Below, in pieces: positions 7,377 to 13,196 of a stretch of 13,196 bases of DNA (positions are counted from its first letter, which is position 1; each line of letters begins with the position of its first letter). The position numbers and the translations under genes are program-made. The notes beneath the pieces are model-generated. The model worked only from the letters and a program-made list of their open reading frames with translations. It was not told the origin of the DNA and searched no databases. Source of the DNA: Rheinheimera sp. (GTDB taxonomy: Bacteria; Pseudomonadota; Gammaproteobacteria; Enterobacterales; Alteromonadaceae); the NCBI RefSeq assembly GCF_020217005.1, contig NZ_JAIWOI010000301.1, forward strand, positions 1 through 13,196, in the 5' to 3' direction.

Positions 7377-8362
7377 TGTTAAAGCTGTTTAGTTATGTGC
7401 TGTTAAGCCTGCTCAGTTTGGACTTGCTGGCGCAGAATACAGAGCCTTTGATTAAAAATCGTGCCGATCCCTGGGTGTACAGAGCGGCGGCAGATTCTTA
7501 CTACTTCACGGCCTCAGTACCAGAATTTGATCGCATAGAGCTTAGGCACAGCTCCAGCATTAAAGGCCTGGCTCAGGCTGCACCCAAAATTATCTGGCGT
7601 AAAAAAGACCAAGGCCCAATGAGCGCCAATATATGGGCGCCTGAACTACACAGGATAGACGGAGCCTGGTATATCTACTTCGCTGCAGGTAAGGCGGAAG
7701 AACCTTTTCATATCCGCACTTATGTGCTGAAAAACAGTGCTGCTGATCCATTACAAGGCCAGTGGCAGGAACTGGGACCGCTGAATACCGGCTGGGATAG
7801 TTTTAACCTGGATGCCACTCATTTTGAGCACCAAGGCCAACATTATCTGGTTTGGGCGCAGCAGGATAAAAAGCGAAGCTACAACAGCGCCTTATGGATA
7901 GCCAAAATGCGTAGCGCCACAGAGCTGGAATTACCTGCCACTTTGCTGACAGAACCTGTTTTGGACTGGGAGGTCTTGGGTTATAAGGTCAATGAAGGGC
8001 CAGCTGTGCTGATTAAAAACGGCAACGTCTGGCTGGCTTATTCAGCCAGTGCCACCGACCATCGTTACGCTATGGGCTTACTCAGCGCTTCAGCAGATGC
8101 AGATTTACTAAACACCGAAAGTTGGAGCAAAGCGCCTAAACCGGTATTTTTCAGCAACGACAGCCTCAAACGTTTTGGCCCCGGCCATAACAGCTTTGTG
8201 TTGGCTGAAGATGGCGTCAGCCATTTAATGTTCTATCACGCCCGGGATTACAAAGAAATCCAGGGCAATCCGTTGCAGGACGGCAATAGGCATACGCGAG
8301 TCCGGCCTTTGTACTGGACAGAGCAGGGTCAGTTAGACTTTGCTCAGGATAAACCCGACTAA
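7376..8362 (+). CDS. exported GH43 glycosidase, probable exo-alpha-L-arabinofuranosidase
   Basis: A 328-residue family GH43 five-bladed beta-propeller hydrolase. Residues 1-19 (MLKLFSYVLLSLLSLDLLA) are a signal peptide, so the enzyme is periplasmic or secreted. Catalytic residues can be assigned: Asp31 in NRADPWVY (general base), Asp146 in FNLDATHF (pKa modulator) and Glu207 in VNEGPAVL (general acid); NIWAPELH (85-92) and the active-site His271 in GPGHNSF are also present. The pattern RADPWVY...YYFTASVPEFDRIELR resembles the exo-1,5-alpha-L-arabinofuranosidase group (GH43_26-like), which trims L-arabinose from arabino-oligosaccharides; subfamily is from memory. Beta-xylosidase activity is a less likely alternative. 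The ATG at 7376 overlaps the lactonase stop (TGATG) with a GGGGGTGG stretch before it; a start 33 bases upstream would bury the signal peptide. It is the last gene of the operon, likely supplying the monosaccharide that the transporter imports. Confidence 0.87.
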   Translation: MLKLFSYVLLSLLSLDLLAQNTEPLIKNRADPWVYRAAADSYYFTASVPEFDRIELRHSSSIKGLAQAAPKIIWRKKDQGPMSANIWAPELHRIDGAWYIYFAAGKAEEPFHIRTYVLKNSAADPLQGQWQELGPLNTGWDSFNLDATHFEHQGQHYLVWAQQDKKRSYNSALWIAKMRSATELELPATLLTEPVLDWEVLGYKVNEGPAVLIKNGNVWLAYSASATDHRYAMGLLSASADADLLNTESWSKAPKPVFFSNDSLKRFGPGHNSFVLAEDGVSHLMFYHARDYKEIQGNPLQDGNRHTRVRPLYWTEQGQLDFAQDKPD

Positions 8363-8394
8363 ATCAGCGTTCCTTTAAGTACTACTGTTTACGA

Positions 8395-8431
8395 CTTGTA
8401 ACAATTTTGTTGCAAGGTGTTTTTGTTTTTG
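8395..8431 (+). terminator. probable rho-independent terminator of the arabinose operon
   Basis: CTTGTAACA (8395-8403) pairs with TGTTGCAAG (8408-8416): nine pairs including one G-U, loop ATTT, followed by a T-rich stretch (GTGTTTTTGTTTTTG, 8417-8431). It sits 32 bases after the GH43 stop. The stem is rather AT-rich, so termination may be partial, allowing some read-through into the peptidase genes. Confidence 0.6.
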
Positions 8432-8457
8432 TATTAATCTTCTTGATCTTTCATAAT
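8429..8457 (+). promoter_or_regulatory. possible promoter of the M16 peptidase pair
   Basis: A CATAAT hexamer (8452-8457) fits a sigma70 -10 element; TTGTAT (8429-8434), 17 bases upstream, is a weak -35 match. It lies just after the probable terminator and 28 bases before the peptidase ATG, which is where a promoter would be expected. AGGA at 8477-8480 is the ribosome binding site. Position and -10 support it; the -35 is poor. Confidence 0.4.
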
Positions 8458-8485
8458 TTTTAGCTCGAAAAAAGGCAGGATTAGT

Positions 8486-9811
8486 ATGAAGTTAAAACAG
8501 ACGGCGCTCGCGCTGCTGCTTGGGCTGGTGTTTAGTTCAGCGCAGGCGACAGAAGCCAAGGATATTCAAAGTTTTACACTTAAAAACGGTATGAAAATTC
8601 TGGTGTTGGAAGATGCATCTATTCCCAACGCCAACAGCTATTTATTCTGGAAAGTAGGTTCTCGCAACGAACATCCAGGCATCACCGGCATTTCGCATTT
8701 CTTTGAGCATATGATGTTTAACGGCGCGAAAAAGTACGGTCCTAAGATGTTTGACCGCACTATGGAAGCCGCAGGCGGCGCTAATAATGCCTACACTACG
8801 GAAGATTTAACTGTGTATACCAATTGGTTTCCGGCTAATGCGCTGGAAACCATCTTTGATTTAGAAGCCGACCGCATAGCTCATCTGGATATCAATGCCA
8901 AAATGGTGGAGAGCGAACGGGGTGTGGTTGCCTCTGAGCGTACAACAGGTCTTGAGAATTCCAACTTCCGTACTATTCAAGAAGAGTTAAAAGGTGTGGC
9001 GTTTCAGGCGCATCCCTATAGCTGGTCTGTAATTGGCCATGAATCGGATATCAAAGCCTGGACGTTGGACGACTTAAAGCGCTATCACAAAACCTATTAC
9101 GCGCCAAATAATGCCGTGATGGTGGTAGCCGGTGATGTGAAACTCTCTGAAGTGAAAAAACTGGCGCAGCAGTATATGGAACCCATTCCATCGCAGCCCA
9201 AACCTGAAGAAGTGCGTACTGTTGAACCACAACAAAAAGGCGAGCGCCGGGTTTATGTACAAAAAGCCTCAGTAACCAGCCCAAATATTCTGTTAGGTTT
9301 TCATATTCCGGCCAGTTCCAGCCCGGATTATTATGCGCTGGATTTATTGAACTCCATTTTAGGTGAAGGCAACAGCTCACGTCTGTACCAGGGTTTAGTG
9401 GATAAAGAGCTGGCACTGGATGTGTTTAGCTATTTGCCTATGTCCTTTGACCCGAACCTGTTTTATCTGATGGCTGTTGCTAACCCAGGCGTAAAAGCAA
9501 CCGATCTGGAAACGGCACTGATCACTGTGATTAATAAAGTCGCCAAAGAAGGCGTGACGCAGGCAGAGCTGGAAAAAGCTAAAAACCAGAAACTGATGCA
9601 GTTCTACCGCGAAATGGAAACCATCAATGGCAAGGCCGACATTATCGGCACTTATGAGCTGTATTTTGGCAGTTACCAGAAGTTGTTTGATGCGCCGAAA
9701 AATTATCAAAACGTCACCCCAGCTGATATTCAGCGCGTGGCACAAAGTTACCTGAAAAAATCCAACCGCACTGTTGCTGTGCTGGACTCTGCTGAGGATA
9801 AAGATCTATGA
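8486..9811 (+). CDS. exported M16 zinc metallopeptidase, catalytic subunit
   Basis: A 441-residue M16 (pitrilysin/insulinase clan) peptidase. Residues 1-21 form a signal peptide ending SSAQA, so it acts in the periplasm. The inverted zinc motif HFFEH is at 71-75 (ligands His71 and His75, catalytic Glu74), and the downstream VESERGVVASER segment supplies the third ligand, probably Glu151. The C-terminal inactive-type M16 domain follows (about 185-420). In that half the family motif R...GLxY, which binds the substrate C-terminus, is absent: the matching stretch reads QGLVDKELALDVF. The next gene encodes a partner that has this motif but no zinc site, so the two probably make one working protease, like mitochondrial processing peptidase or the Sphingomonas M16 heterodimers. 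Substrates are probably short unfolded peptides; this is not shown by sequence. The last four bases overlap the partner start (ATGA). Confidence 0.9.
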   Translation: MKLKQTALALLLGLVFSSAQATEAKDIQSFTLKNGMKILVLEDASIPNANSYLFWKVGSRNEHPGITGISHFFEHMMFNGAKKYGPKMFDRTMEAAGGANNAYTTEDLTVYTNWFPANALETIFDLEADRIAHLDINAKMVESERGVVASERTTGLENSNFRTIQEELKGVAFQAHPYSWSVIGHESDIKAWTLDDLKRYHKTYYAPNNAVMVVAGDVKLSEVKKLAQQYMEPIPSQPKPEEVRTVEPQQKGERRVYVQKASVTSPNILLGFHIPASSSPDYYALDLLNSILGEGNSSRLYQGLVDKELALDVFSYLPMSFDPNLFYLMAVANPGVKATDLETALITVINKVAKEGVTQAELEKAKNQKLMQFYREMETINGKADIIGTYELYFGSYQKLFDAPKNYQNVTPADIQRVAQSYLKKSNRTVAVLDSAEDKDL

Positions 9812-11232
9812 GCCACTTCACTAAAACTCCAAAAGCTTTGGCGCTGGCGCTATTAAGCTCTTTTGTGTTTGCTTTGCCTGTGATGGCAGAGCAAAGCAAA
9901 AGTCAAAGCAGCTTTCAGTTACCAGCCTATGAACAATTTACGCTGAATAATGGTTTAACTGTGTTTTTATTGCCCCAGCATGAGGTGCCTTTAGTCACAG
10001 TGCAGGCCACAGTAAGGGCAGGGGCTGTGAATGATGAGATCGCTGGTTTGTCTCAGTTGACCAGTCAGGCGTTGTTATTAGGCGCTGGCGGTAAAAGCAA
10101 AGCAGAGATTGAGCAGTTGGTCGACTTTTTAGGCGCCAGTTTAACTAGCGAAGGTTCGATGGAAGGCTCCAGCCTAAGTGCTGATTTTATGGCCAAAGAC
10201 ACAGAGCAAATGCTGACTGTGCTGCACAGCGTGCTGACTCAGCCCAGTTTTGACCAGACGGAGTTTGATAAGTTAAAAGCCCGTCAAATTGCTGCTGTAG
10301 CTCAAGCCAAAGAAAGCCCACGTATGGTGATGGAGCAGTACTTTAATAAGTTGGTGTTTGGGAAACACCCTTACGGCAACGCTATTTCAGGCACTGCAGA
10401 ATCGTTAAAAGGCATCAGTCAGCAGCAAGTGCAGAACTTCCATCAGAGCTATTACCAGCCTGCCAATACCGCCATCAGCGTAGTGGGAGACTTTAAGCCG
10501 GCCGCAATGAAGGCCCAGTTAGAAAAACTTTTTGCCGTTTGGAAAAATGGTCAGACTGTAAAACAACCTGATTTAACAGCTGCTTTGCCAAAAGCTGACA
10601 AAGCCAAAGTGCTACTGGTGAATAAAGCTGATGCGATAGAAACGACCTTTAGCATAGGTGGTGTGGGCGTGAAACAGGACAATCCGGATTATGTCGGTAT
10701 CTCAGTGATCAATACTGTACTGGGTGGCCGTTTTACCTCCTGGCTGAATGACGAGCTAAGGGTAAACTCGGGTTTAACTTATGGCGCGCGTTCAGGTTTT
10801 GATCGTTATTCAGCCAGCGGCACTTTTAGCATTAGCAGCTTCACCAAAACAGACAGCACCAAAGCCGCAGTGGATTTAGCGCTAAAAACTTATCAGCGTT
10901 TATGGGACAAAGGTATAGATCTGGCCACTCTGGATTCGGCCAAAGCCTATGTCAAAGGTCAGTTTCCGCCGCGCTTTGAAACCAATACAGCTTTAGCTGG
11001 CTTATTGGGCGATATGTACCTGTATGGTTTTAATCAGGACTTTATCAATAGTTTCCAAAGCAAAGTCGACCAACTGACAGTGGCTGAAAGCAAACGTCTG
11101 ATCAACAGCTACTTTCCGAAAGACAAACTGCAGTTTGTGCTGATTGGCAAAGCCGAAGCTATTAAGGACATTGCCAAAACTTATGGTGACGTCAAACAGG
11201 TTGATATCCAGGCAGCCGGATTCGGTGACTAA
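9808..11232 (+). CDS. exported M16-family protein, non-catalytic (zinc-less) partner subunit
   Basis: A 474-residue M16-family protein with a signal peptide (about 1-27, ending ALPVMA). Where the zinc motif should be, the sequence reads LSQLTSQALL: Gln83, Ser86 and Gln87 replace the His, Glu and His of HxxEH, so zinc binding and catalysis are not expected. Its C-terminal half keeps GGRFTSWLNDELRVNSGLTYGARSGF-type features in the region of 305-330, with Arg318 and Tyr325 as the pair that anchors substrate carboxylates in M16 enzymes. That is complementary to the upstream subunit. The ATG overlaps the upstream stop (ATGA), implying coupled, near-equimolar synthesis. Such zinc-less M16 proteins are known as alpha-type partners in heterodimeric M16 peptidases. 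The pair sits between two arabinan genes but has its own promoter region and terminator, and I see no functional link to sugar use. Confidence 0.88.
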   Translation: MSHFTKTPKALALALLSSFVFALPVMAEQSKSQSSFQLPAYEQFTLNNGLTVFLLPQHEVPLVTVQATVRAGAVNDEIAGLSQLTSQALLLGAGGKSKAEIEQLVDFLGASLTSEGSMEGSSLSADFMAKDTEQMLTVLHSVLTQPSFDQTEFDKLKARQIAAVAQAKESPRMVMEQYFNKLVFGKHPYGNAISGTAESLKGISQQQVQNFHQSYYQPANTAISVVGDFKPAAMKAQLEKLFAVWKNGQTVKQPDLTAALPKADKAKVLLVNKADAIETTFSIGGVGVKQDNPDYVGISVINTVLGGRFTSWLNDELRVNSGLTYGARSGFDRYSASGTFSISSFTKTDSTKAAVDLALKTYQRLWDKGIDLATLDSAKAYVKGQFPPRFETNTALAGLLGDMYLYGFNQDFINSFQSKVDQLTVAESKRLINSYFPKDKLQFVLIGKAEAIKDIAKTYGDVKQVDIQAAGFGD

Positions 11233-11242
11233 CACTGTACTG

Positions 11243-11278
11243 AACTAAAAAACCCGACTCAGGTCGGGTTTTTTAGTT
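11243..11278 (+). terminator. rho-independent terminator, perfect 16-base arms
   Basis: A perfect inverted repeat with arms 11243-11258 and 11263-11278 and loop TCAG. The core AACCCGAC / GTCGGGTT is flanked by A-run and T-run, so it can work on both strands, but it stands 10 bases after the peptidase stop and best serves the + strand. Confidence 0.92.
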
Positions 11279-11284
11279 TACTAC

Positions 11285-11318
11285 CAATATTTGTATTACA
11301 ATAATATTGAATTATTAT
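11285..11318 (+). promoter_or_regulatory. AT-rich dyad with possible promoter of the arabinanase gene
   Basis: Two nested inverted repeats are seen: CAATATT (11285-11291) with AATATTG (11303-11309), and within them TTGTA-T-TACAA (11291-11301). A TATTAT hexamer (11313-11318, five of six matches to TATAAT) lies 16 bases after TTGTAT (11291-11296), so the dyad would cover the -35 region of a sigma70 promoter. This layout suits an operator for a sugar-responsive regulator; the identity of that regulator is not visible here. Confidence 0.4.
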
Positions 11319-11325
11319 TAGTCCT

Positions 11326-11338
11326 GTCTGTATCAGAC
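11326..11338 (+). promoter_or_regulatory. 13-base palindrome near the predicted transcription start
   Basis: GTCTG-TAT-CAGAC, five-base arms around a three-base centre, lies 8-20 bases after the candidate -10 element. It could be an operator half of the leader upstream of the arabinanase, or a short RNA hairpin. Confidence 0.35.
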
Positions 11339-11340
11339 GA

Positions 11341-11358
11341 GCCAGCAACATAGCTGGC
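11341..11358 (+). promoter_or_regulatory. hairpin in the arabinanase 5' leader
   Basis: GCCAGC (11341-11346) and GCTGGC (11353-11358) form a six-pair stem with loop AACATA, 28 bases before the ATG. No T-run follows. It may stabilise the message or present a leader structure; function is not shown. Confidence 0.4.
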
Positions 11359-11386
11359 CTATAGATCCAACACGACAGGGGATTTT

Positions 11387-12898
11387 ATGACAACTTTTAC
11401 GATAGCTTCAAAAAGAGCGCCACTTTGGCTGGCGCTGAATTTAGTGATAGTTTCAGCTTGTGGTGGTTCAGCAGGTTCTGATACCGCCACTCCACCCATT
11501 GCAGTAACTCCGCCGCCTGTAGTGACGCCTCCACCCGTCACTAATGCACCTGTTTTTACCAATGTGGCAGTGCATGACCCTTCAGTGATTAAGGTTGGTG
11601 CAGACTTTTATATTTTCGGTTCGCACTTAGCAGCAGCTAAATCTACGGATTTACAAAATTGGACCTTAGTGGCTGATGGCGTGAATACCAACAATAAACT
11701 AATGCCGAATGCGGCCACTGAAATCAAAGAAACCTTCGACTGGGCGCAAACGTCGACACTTTGGGCTGCCGATGTGATTGCAATTGGCGGCAAGTTTTAT
11801 ATGTATTACAACGCCTGCAAAGGAGATTCACCGCGCTCGGCTTTGGGCATAGCAGTAGCGGATTCAGTCGAAGGTCCTTACAAAAATCAACAATTGCTGT
11901 TGAAGTCGGGTATGTGGGGCGAACCCAGCGCAGACGGTTCAATTTACGATGCCACCATTCATCCGAACGTCGTAGACCCGGATGTATTTTTCGATAAAAA
12001 CGGCCGCTTATGGATGCTGTATGGCTCCTACTCGGGCGGCTTATTTATTCTGGAGCTGGACAAAAACACTGGCATTCCTTTACCTGATCAAGGTTATGGC
12101 AAACACCTGATGGGGGGGAATCACAGCAGAATAGAGGGCGGATACGTGCTGTACAGCCCGGACAGCGACTATTATTACCTCTTTGTATCTTTTGGTGGGT
12201 TGGATGCCAATGGCGGTTACAACATACGTGTAGCGCGTTCCAGTAATCCTGAAGGCCCTTATTTTGATGCGCTGGGTAATTCAATGGCTGACGTAAAATC
12301 CAGCCCGGCTTTGCCGTTGTTTGATGACGCCAGCATAGCCCCTTATGCGGAAAAATTAATGGGCAACTTTTTGTTTGAACGCCAGAACAACGAAGCCGGT
12401 ACTGGCATAGGTACAGGTTATGTCTCGCCTGGGCACAACTCAGCCTATTTTGATGAAAGCACTGGAGACTATTTTTTACTCTTTCACACCCGTTTTCCAC
12501 AGCAGGGCGAACAGCATCAGGTGCGTGTACATCAGATGTTTATCAATAAAAACGGTTGGCCTGTGGTAGCGCCACACCGTTATGCCGCCAGTACAGACAA
12601 AATAGTGACAGCAGCGCAGTTAGCGGGCAGCTATAAGCTGATTGAACATGGCAAAGACATTTCTGCTGTTGTGAAAAAACCAATCAATATCAATCTGTTG
12701 GCCAATGGAAGTATCAGTGGCGAGAGAATCGGTAGCTGGGTGTATGGAGTCAATCAGCAGATCAGTATTAATCTGGATGGCAGTGGCAGTTATGAAGGTG
12801 TGGTATCAAGGCAGTGGCATGAAACGCCAGCCAAATGGACTGTAACTTTTAGCGCCTTATCGGCTGAAGGAAAATCTGTTTGGGGTTCGCAGAACTAA
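11387..12898 (+). CDS. lipoprotein GH43 endo-alpha-1,5-L-arabinanase, probable
   Basis: A 503-residue GH43 enzyme predicted to be a lipoprotein: basic N-terminus, hydrophobic stretch, lipobox VSAC with Cys25, then Gly-Gly (no Asp at +2, so outer-membrane sorting is expected). A Pro/Thr-rich tether (36-53, with TPPPVVTPPPVT) leads to the propeller. Assignable catalytic residues are Asp64 in VHDPSVIK (base), Asp197 in NVVDPDVFFD (pKa modulator) and Glu250 in SRIEGGYVLYSP (acid); LWAADVI and the active-site His in SPGHNSAYF also fit. The last ~100 residues form a separate beta-rich domain (from about 400), as in large two-domain arabinanases such as B. subtilis Abn2. It would cut arabinan at or outside the cell surface into oligosaccharides for the exo-enzyme. 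Start: ATG 11387 with AGGGG at 11377-11381. A run of seven G at 12112-12118 spans codons 242-244. Endo-arabinanase is likelier than exo-arabinosidase, but not proven. Confidence 0.87.
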   Translation: MTTFTIASKRAPLWLALNLVIVSACGGSAGSDTATPPIAVTPPPVVTPPPVTNAPVFTNVAVHDPSVIKVGADFYIFGSHLAAAKSTDLQNWTLVADGVNTNNKLMPNAATEIKETFDWAQTSTLWAADVIAIGGKFYMYYNACKGDSPRSALGIAVADSVEGPYKNQQLLLKSGMWGEPSADGSIYDATIHPNVVDPDVFFDKNGRLWMLYGSYSGGLFILELDKNTGIPLPDQGYGKHLMGGNHSRIEGGYVLYSPDSDYYYLFVSFGGLDANGGYNIRVARSSNPEGPYFDALGNSMADVKSSPALPLFDDASIAPYAEKLMGNFLFERQNNEAGTGIGTGYVSPGHNSAYFDESTGDYFLLFHTRFPQQGEQHQVRVHQMFINKNGWPVVAPHRYAASTDKIVTAAQLAGSYKLIEHGKDISAVVKKPININLLANGSISGERIGSWVYGVNQQISINLDGSGSYEGVVSRQWHETPAKWTVTFSALSAEGKSVWGSQN

Positions 12899-12923
12899 GC
12901 AACAATAGAACTGAACTAGCAGA

Positions 12924-12951
12924 AAAGAAAAAACCCAGCCGAGGCTGGGTT
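12924..12951 (-). terminator. rho-independent terminator after the tRNA-Gln genes (possibly bidirectional)
   Basis: AACCCAGC (12932-12939) pairs with GCTGGGTT (12944-12951), loop CGAG. On the - strand the stem is followed by TTTTTTCTTTT, a strong U-tract, so it ends transcription coming from the tRNA genes. On the + strand only TCCAATTT-like sequence follows, so for the arabinanase gene, ending 33 bases before the stem, it would be a weaker stop. Confidence 0.8.
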
Positions 12952-12959
12952 CCAATTTA

Positions 12960-13034
12960 TGGCAGGGGTACAGGGATTCGAACCCCAGAATGGCGGGATC
13001 AAAACCCGCTGCCTTACCGCTTGGCTATACCCCT
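12960..13034 (-). tRNA. tRNA-Gln (anticodon TTG), copy 2 in transcription order
   Basis: Reading the - strand, the 75-base gene runs from AGGGGTA (acceptor 5') to TACCCCT-G-CCA with the CCA encoded. The D arm is GCC-AAGCGGTAA-GGC, the anticodon arm GCGGG-TTTTGAT-CCCGC with anticodon TTG, and the T loop TTCGAAT. Length and layout match gammaproteobacterial tRNA-Gln. The T stem (TGGGG/CCCTG) has two adjacent G-U pairs at its outer end, which is unusual. Confidence 0.96.
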
Positions 13035-13093
13035 GCAGAACTGTCGTGACTAAAATTGCGTAATGTGATGATTACACTGCCACTTCAATTTAA

Positions 13094-13168
13094 TGGCAGG
13101 GGTACAGGGATTCGAACCCCAGAATGGCGGGATCAAAACCCGCTGCCTTACCGCTTGGCTATACCCCT
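13094..13168 (-). tRNA. tRNA-Gln (anticodon TTG), copy 1 in transcription order
   Basis: Identical over all 75 bases to the gene at 12960-13034, with the same encoded CCA, TTG anticodon and two G-U pairs in the T stem. The promoter would lie at or beyond the right window edge. GCAG-AAA-CTGC (13169-13179) directly before its 5' end is a small palindrome that may form part of the precursor leader. Both copies are probably cotranscribed and processed from one precursor ending at the terminator near 12930. Confidence 0.96.
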
Positions 13169-13196
13169 GCAGAAACTGCAGAATTCTTACTTGCTT

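Larger units (their letters stand above)
12953..13178. repeat. tandem duplication of a tRNA-Gln unit
   Basis: Two copies of a ~91-93 base unit (12953-13043 and 13086-13178) include the whole tRNA and short flanks (CAATTTA before, GCAGAACTG after). The 75-base gene is identical in both; each flank differs by a single added A in the second copy. The spacer between units is unique sequence of 42 bases. Confidence 0.85.

Noticed and set aside
9051..9745. Open frames on the - strand opposite the first M16 gene
   Set aside because: They have no recognisable domain and no ribosome binding site, and lie fully opposite a well-supported gene.
8486..11232. M16 pair as coenzyme PQQ synthesis genes
   Set aside because: Both proteins have export signals and no pqqABCDE genes are nearby; a periplasmic peptide-degrading pair fits better.
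12045..12500. 151-codon open frame on the - strand inside the arabinanase gene
   Set aside because: Cys/His-rich composition typical of antisense reading of a coding region, no family motif, and the + strand gene shows all GH43 catalytic residues.
12953..13178. Direct repeats as a CRISPR array or an integration-site duplication
   Set aside because: Only two units, each a complete tRNA gene with cloverleaf; no integrase, short att-like partial tRNA or phage gene is present.

Overview
The window looks like chromosomal DNA of a Gram-negative gammaproteobacterium, most likely of the Alteromonadales/Chromatiaceae group around Rheinheimera and Alishewanella. That placement is inferred from Sec and lipoprotein signals, gene style and base composition; no marker gene settles it. 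The theme is L-arabinose/arabinan use. All protein genes are on the + strand and two tRNA-Gln genes are on the - strand. Gene-free stretches are short (longest 154 bp, 11233-11386), and I see no mobile element, CRISPR array or phage gene.

Region 1 (1-8362) is one compact operon whose beginning lies outside the window. It holds the 3' end of an aldehyde dehydrogenase of the 2-oxoglutarate-semialdehyde type, an aldose 1-epimerase, a four-gene sugar ABC transporter with the layout of E. coli ytfQ-ytfR-ytfT-yjfF, an SMP-30-type sugar lactonase, and an exported GH43 glycosidase resembling exo-alpha-1,5-L-arabinofuranosidases. Several genes overlap by 1-4 bases, so translation is probably coupled. 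The set fits the non-phosphorylating (oxidative, Weimberg-like) pentose route: exported enzymes release arabinose, the ABC transporter imports it, the mutarotase interconverts anomers, a dehydrogenase (not in window) makes the lactone, the lactonase opens it, two dehydratases (not in window) make 2-oxoglutarate semialdehyde, and the dehydrogenase yields 2-oxoglutarate. A hairpin followed by T residues closes the operon at about 8395-8431.

Region 2 (8432-11278) is a separate unit of two overlapping M16 metallopeptidase genes. The first has the zinc motif HxxEH. The second has lost it but keeps the R...GLTY substrate-binding motif that the first lacks, so they look like the two halves of an obligate heterodimer. 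The unit ends at a strong perfect-palindrome terminator.

Region 3 (11279-12951) is a single gene for a probable surface lipoprotein GH43 endo-arabinanase. A 154 bp leader before it carries two palindromes around a possible promoter.

Region 4 (12924-13196) holds two identical tRNA-Gln(TTG) genes in tandem on the - strand, with a terminator at their downstream end. The most useful second-look items are the arabinan-to-2-oxoglutarate gene set around a galactofuranose-type transporter, the M16 pair with split active sites, and the palindromic leader of the arabinanase. I found no clear sign of an entirely new system.
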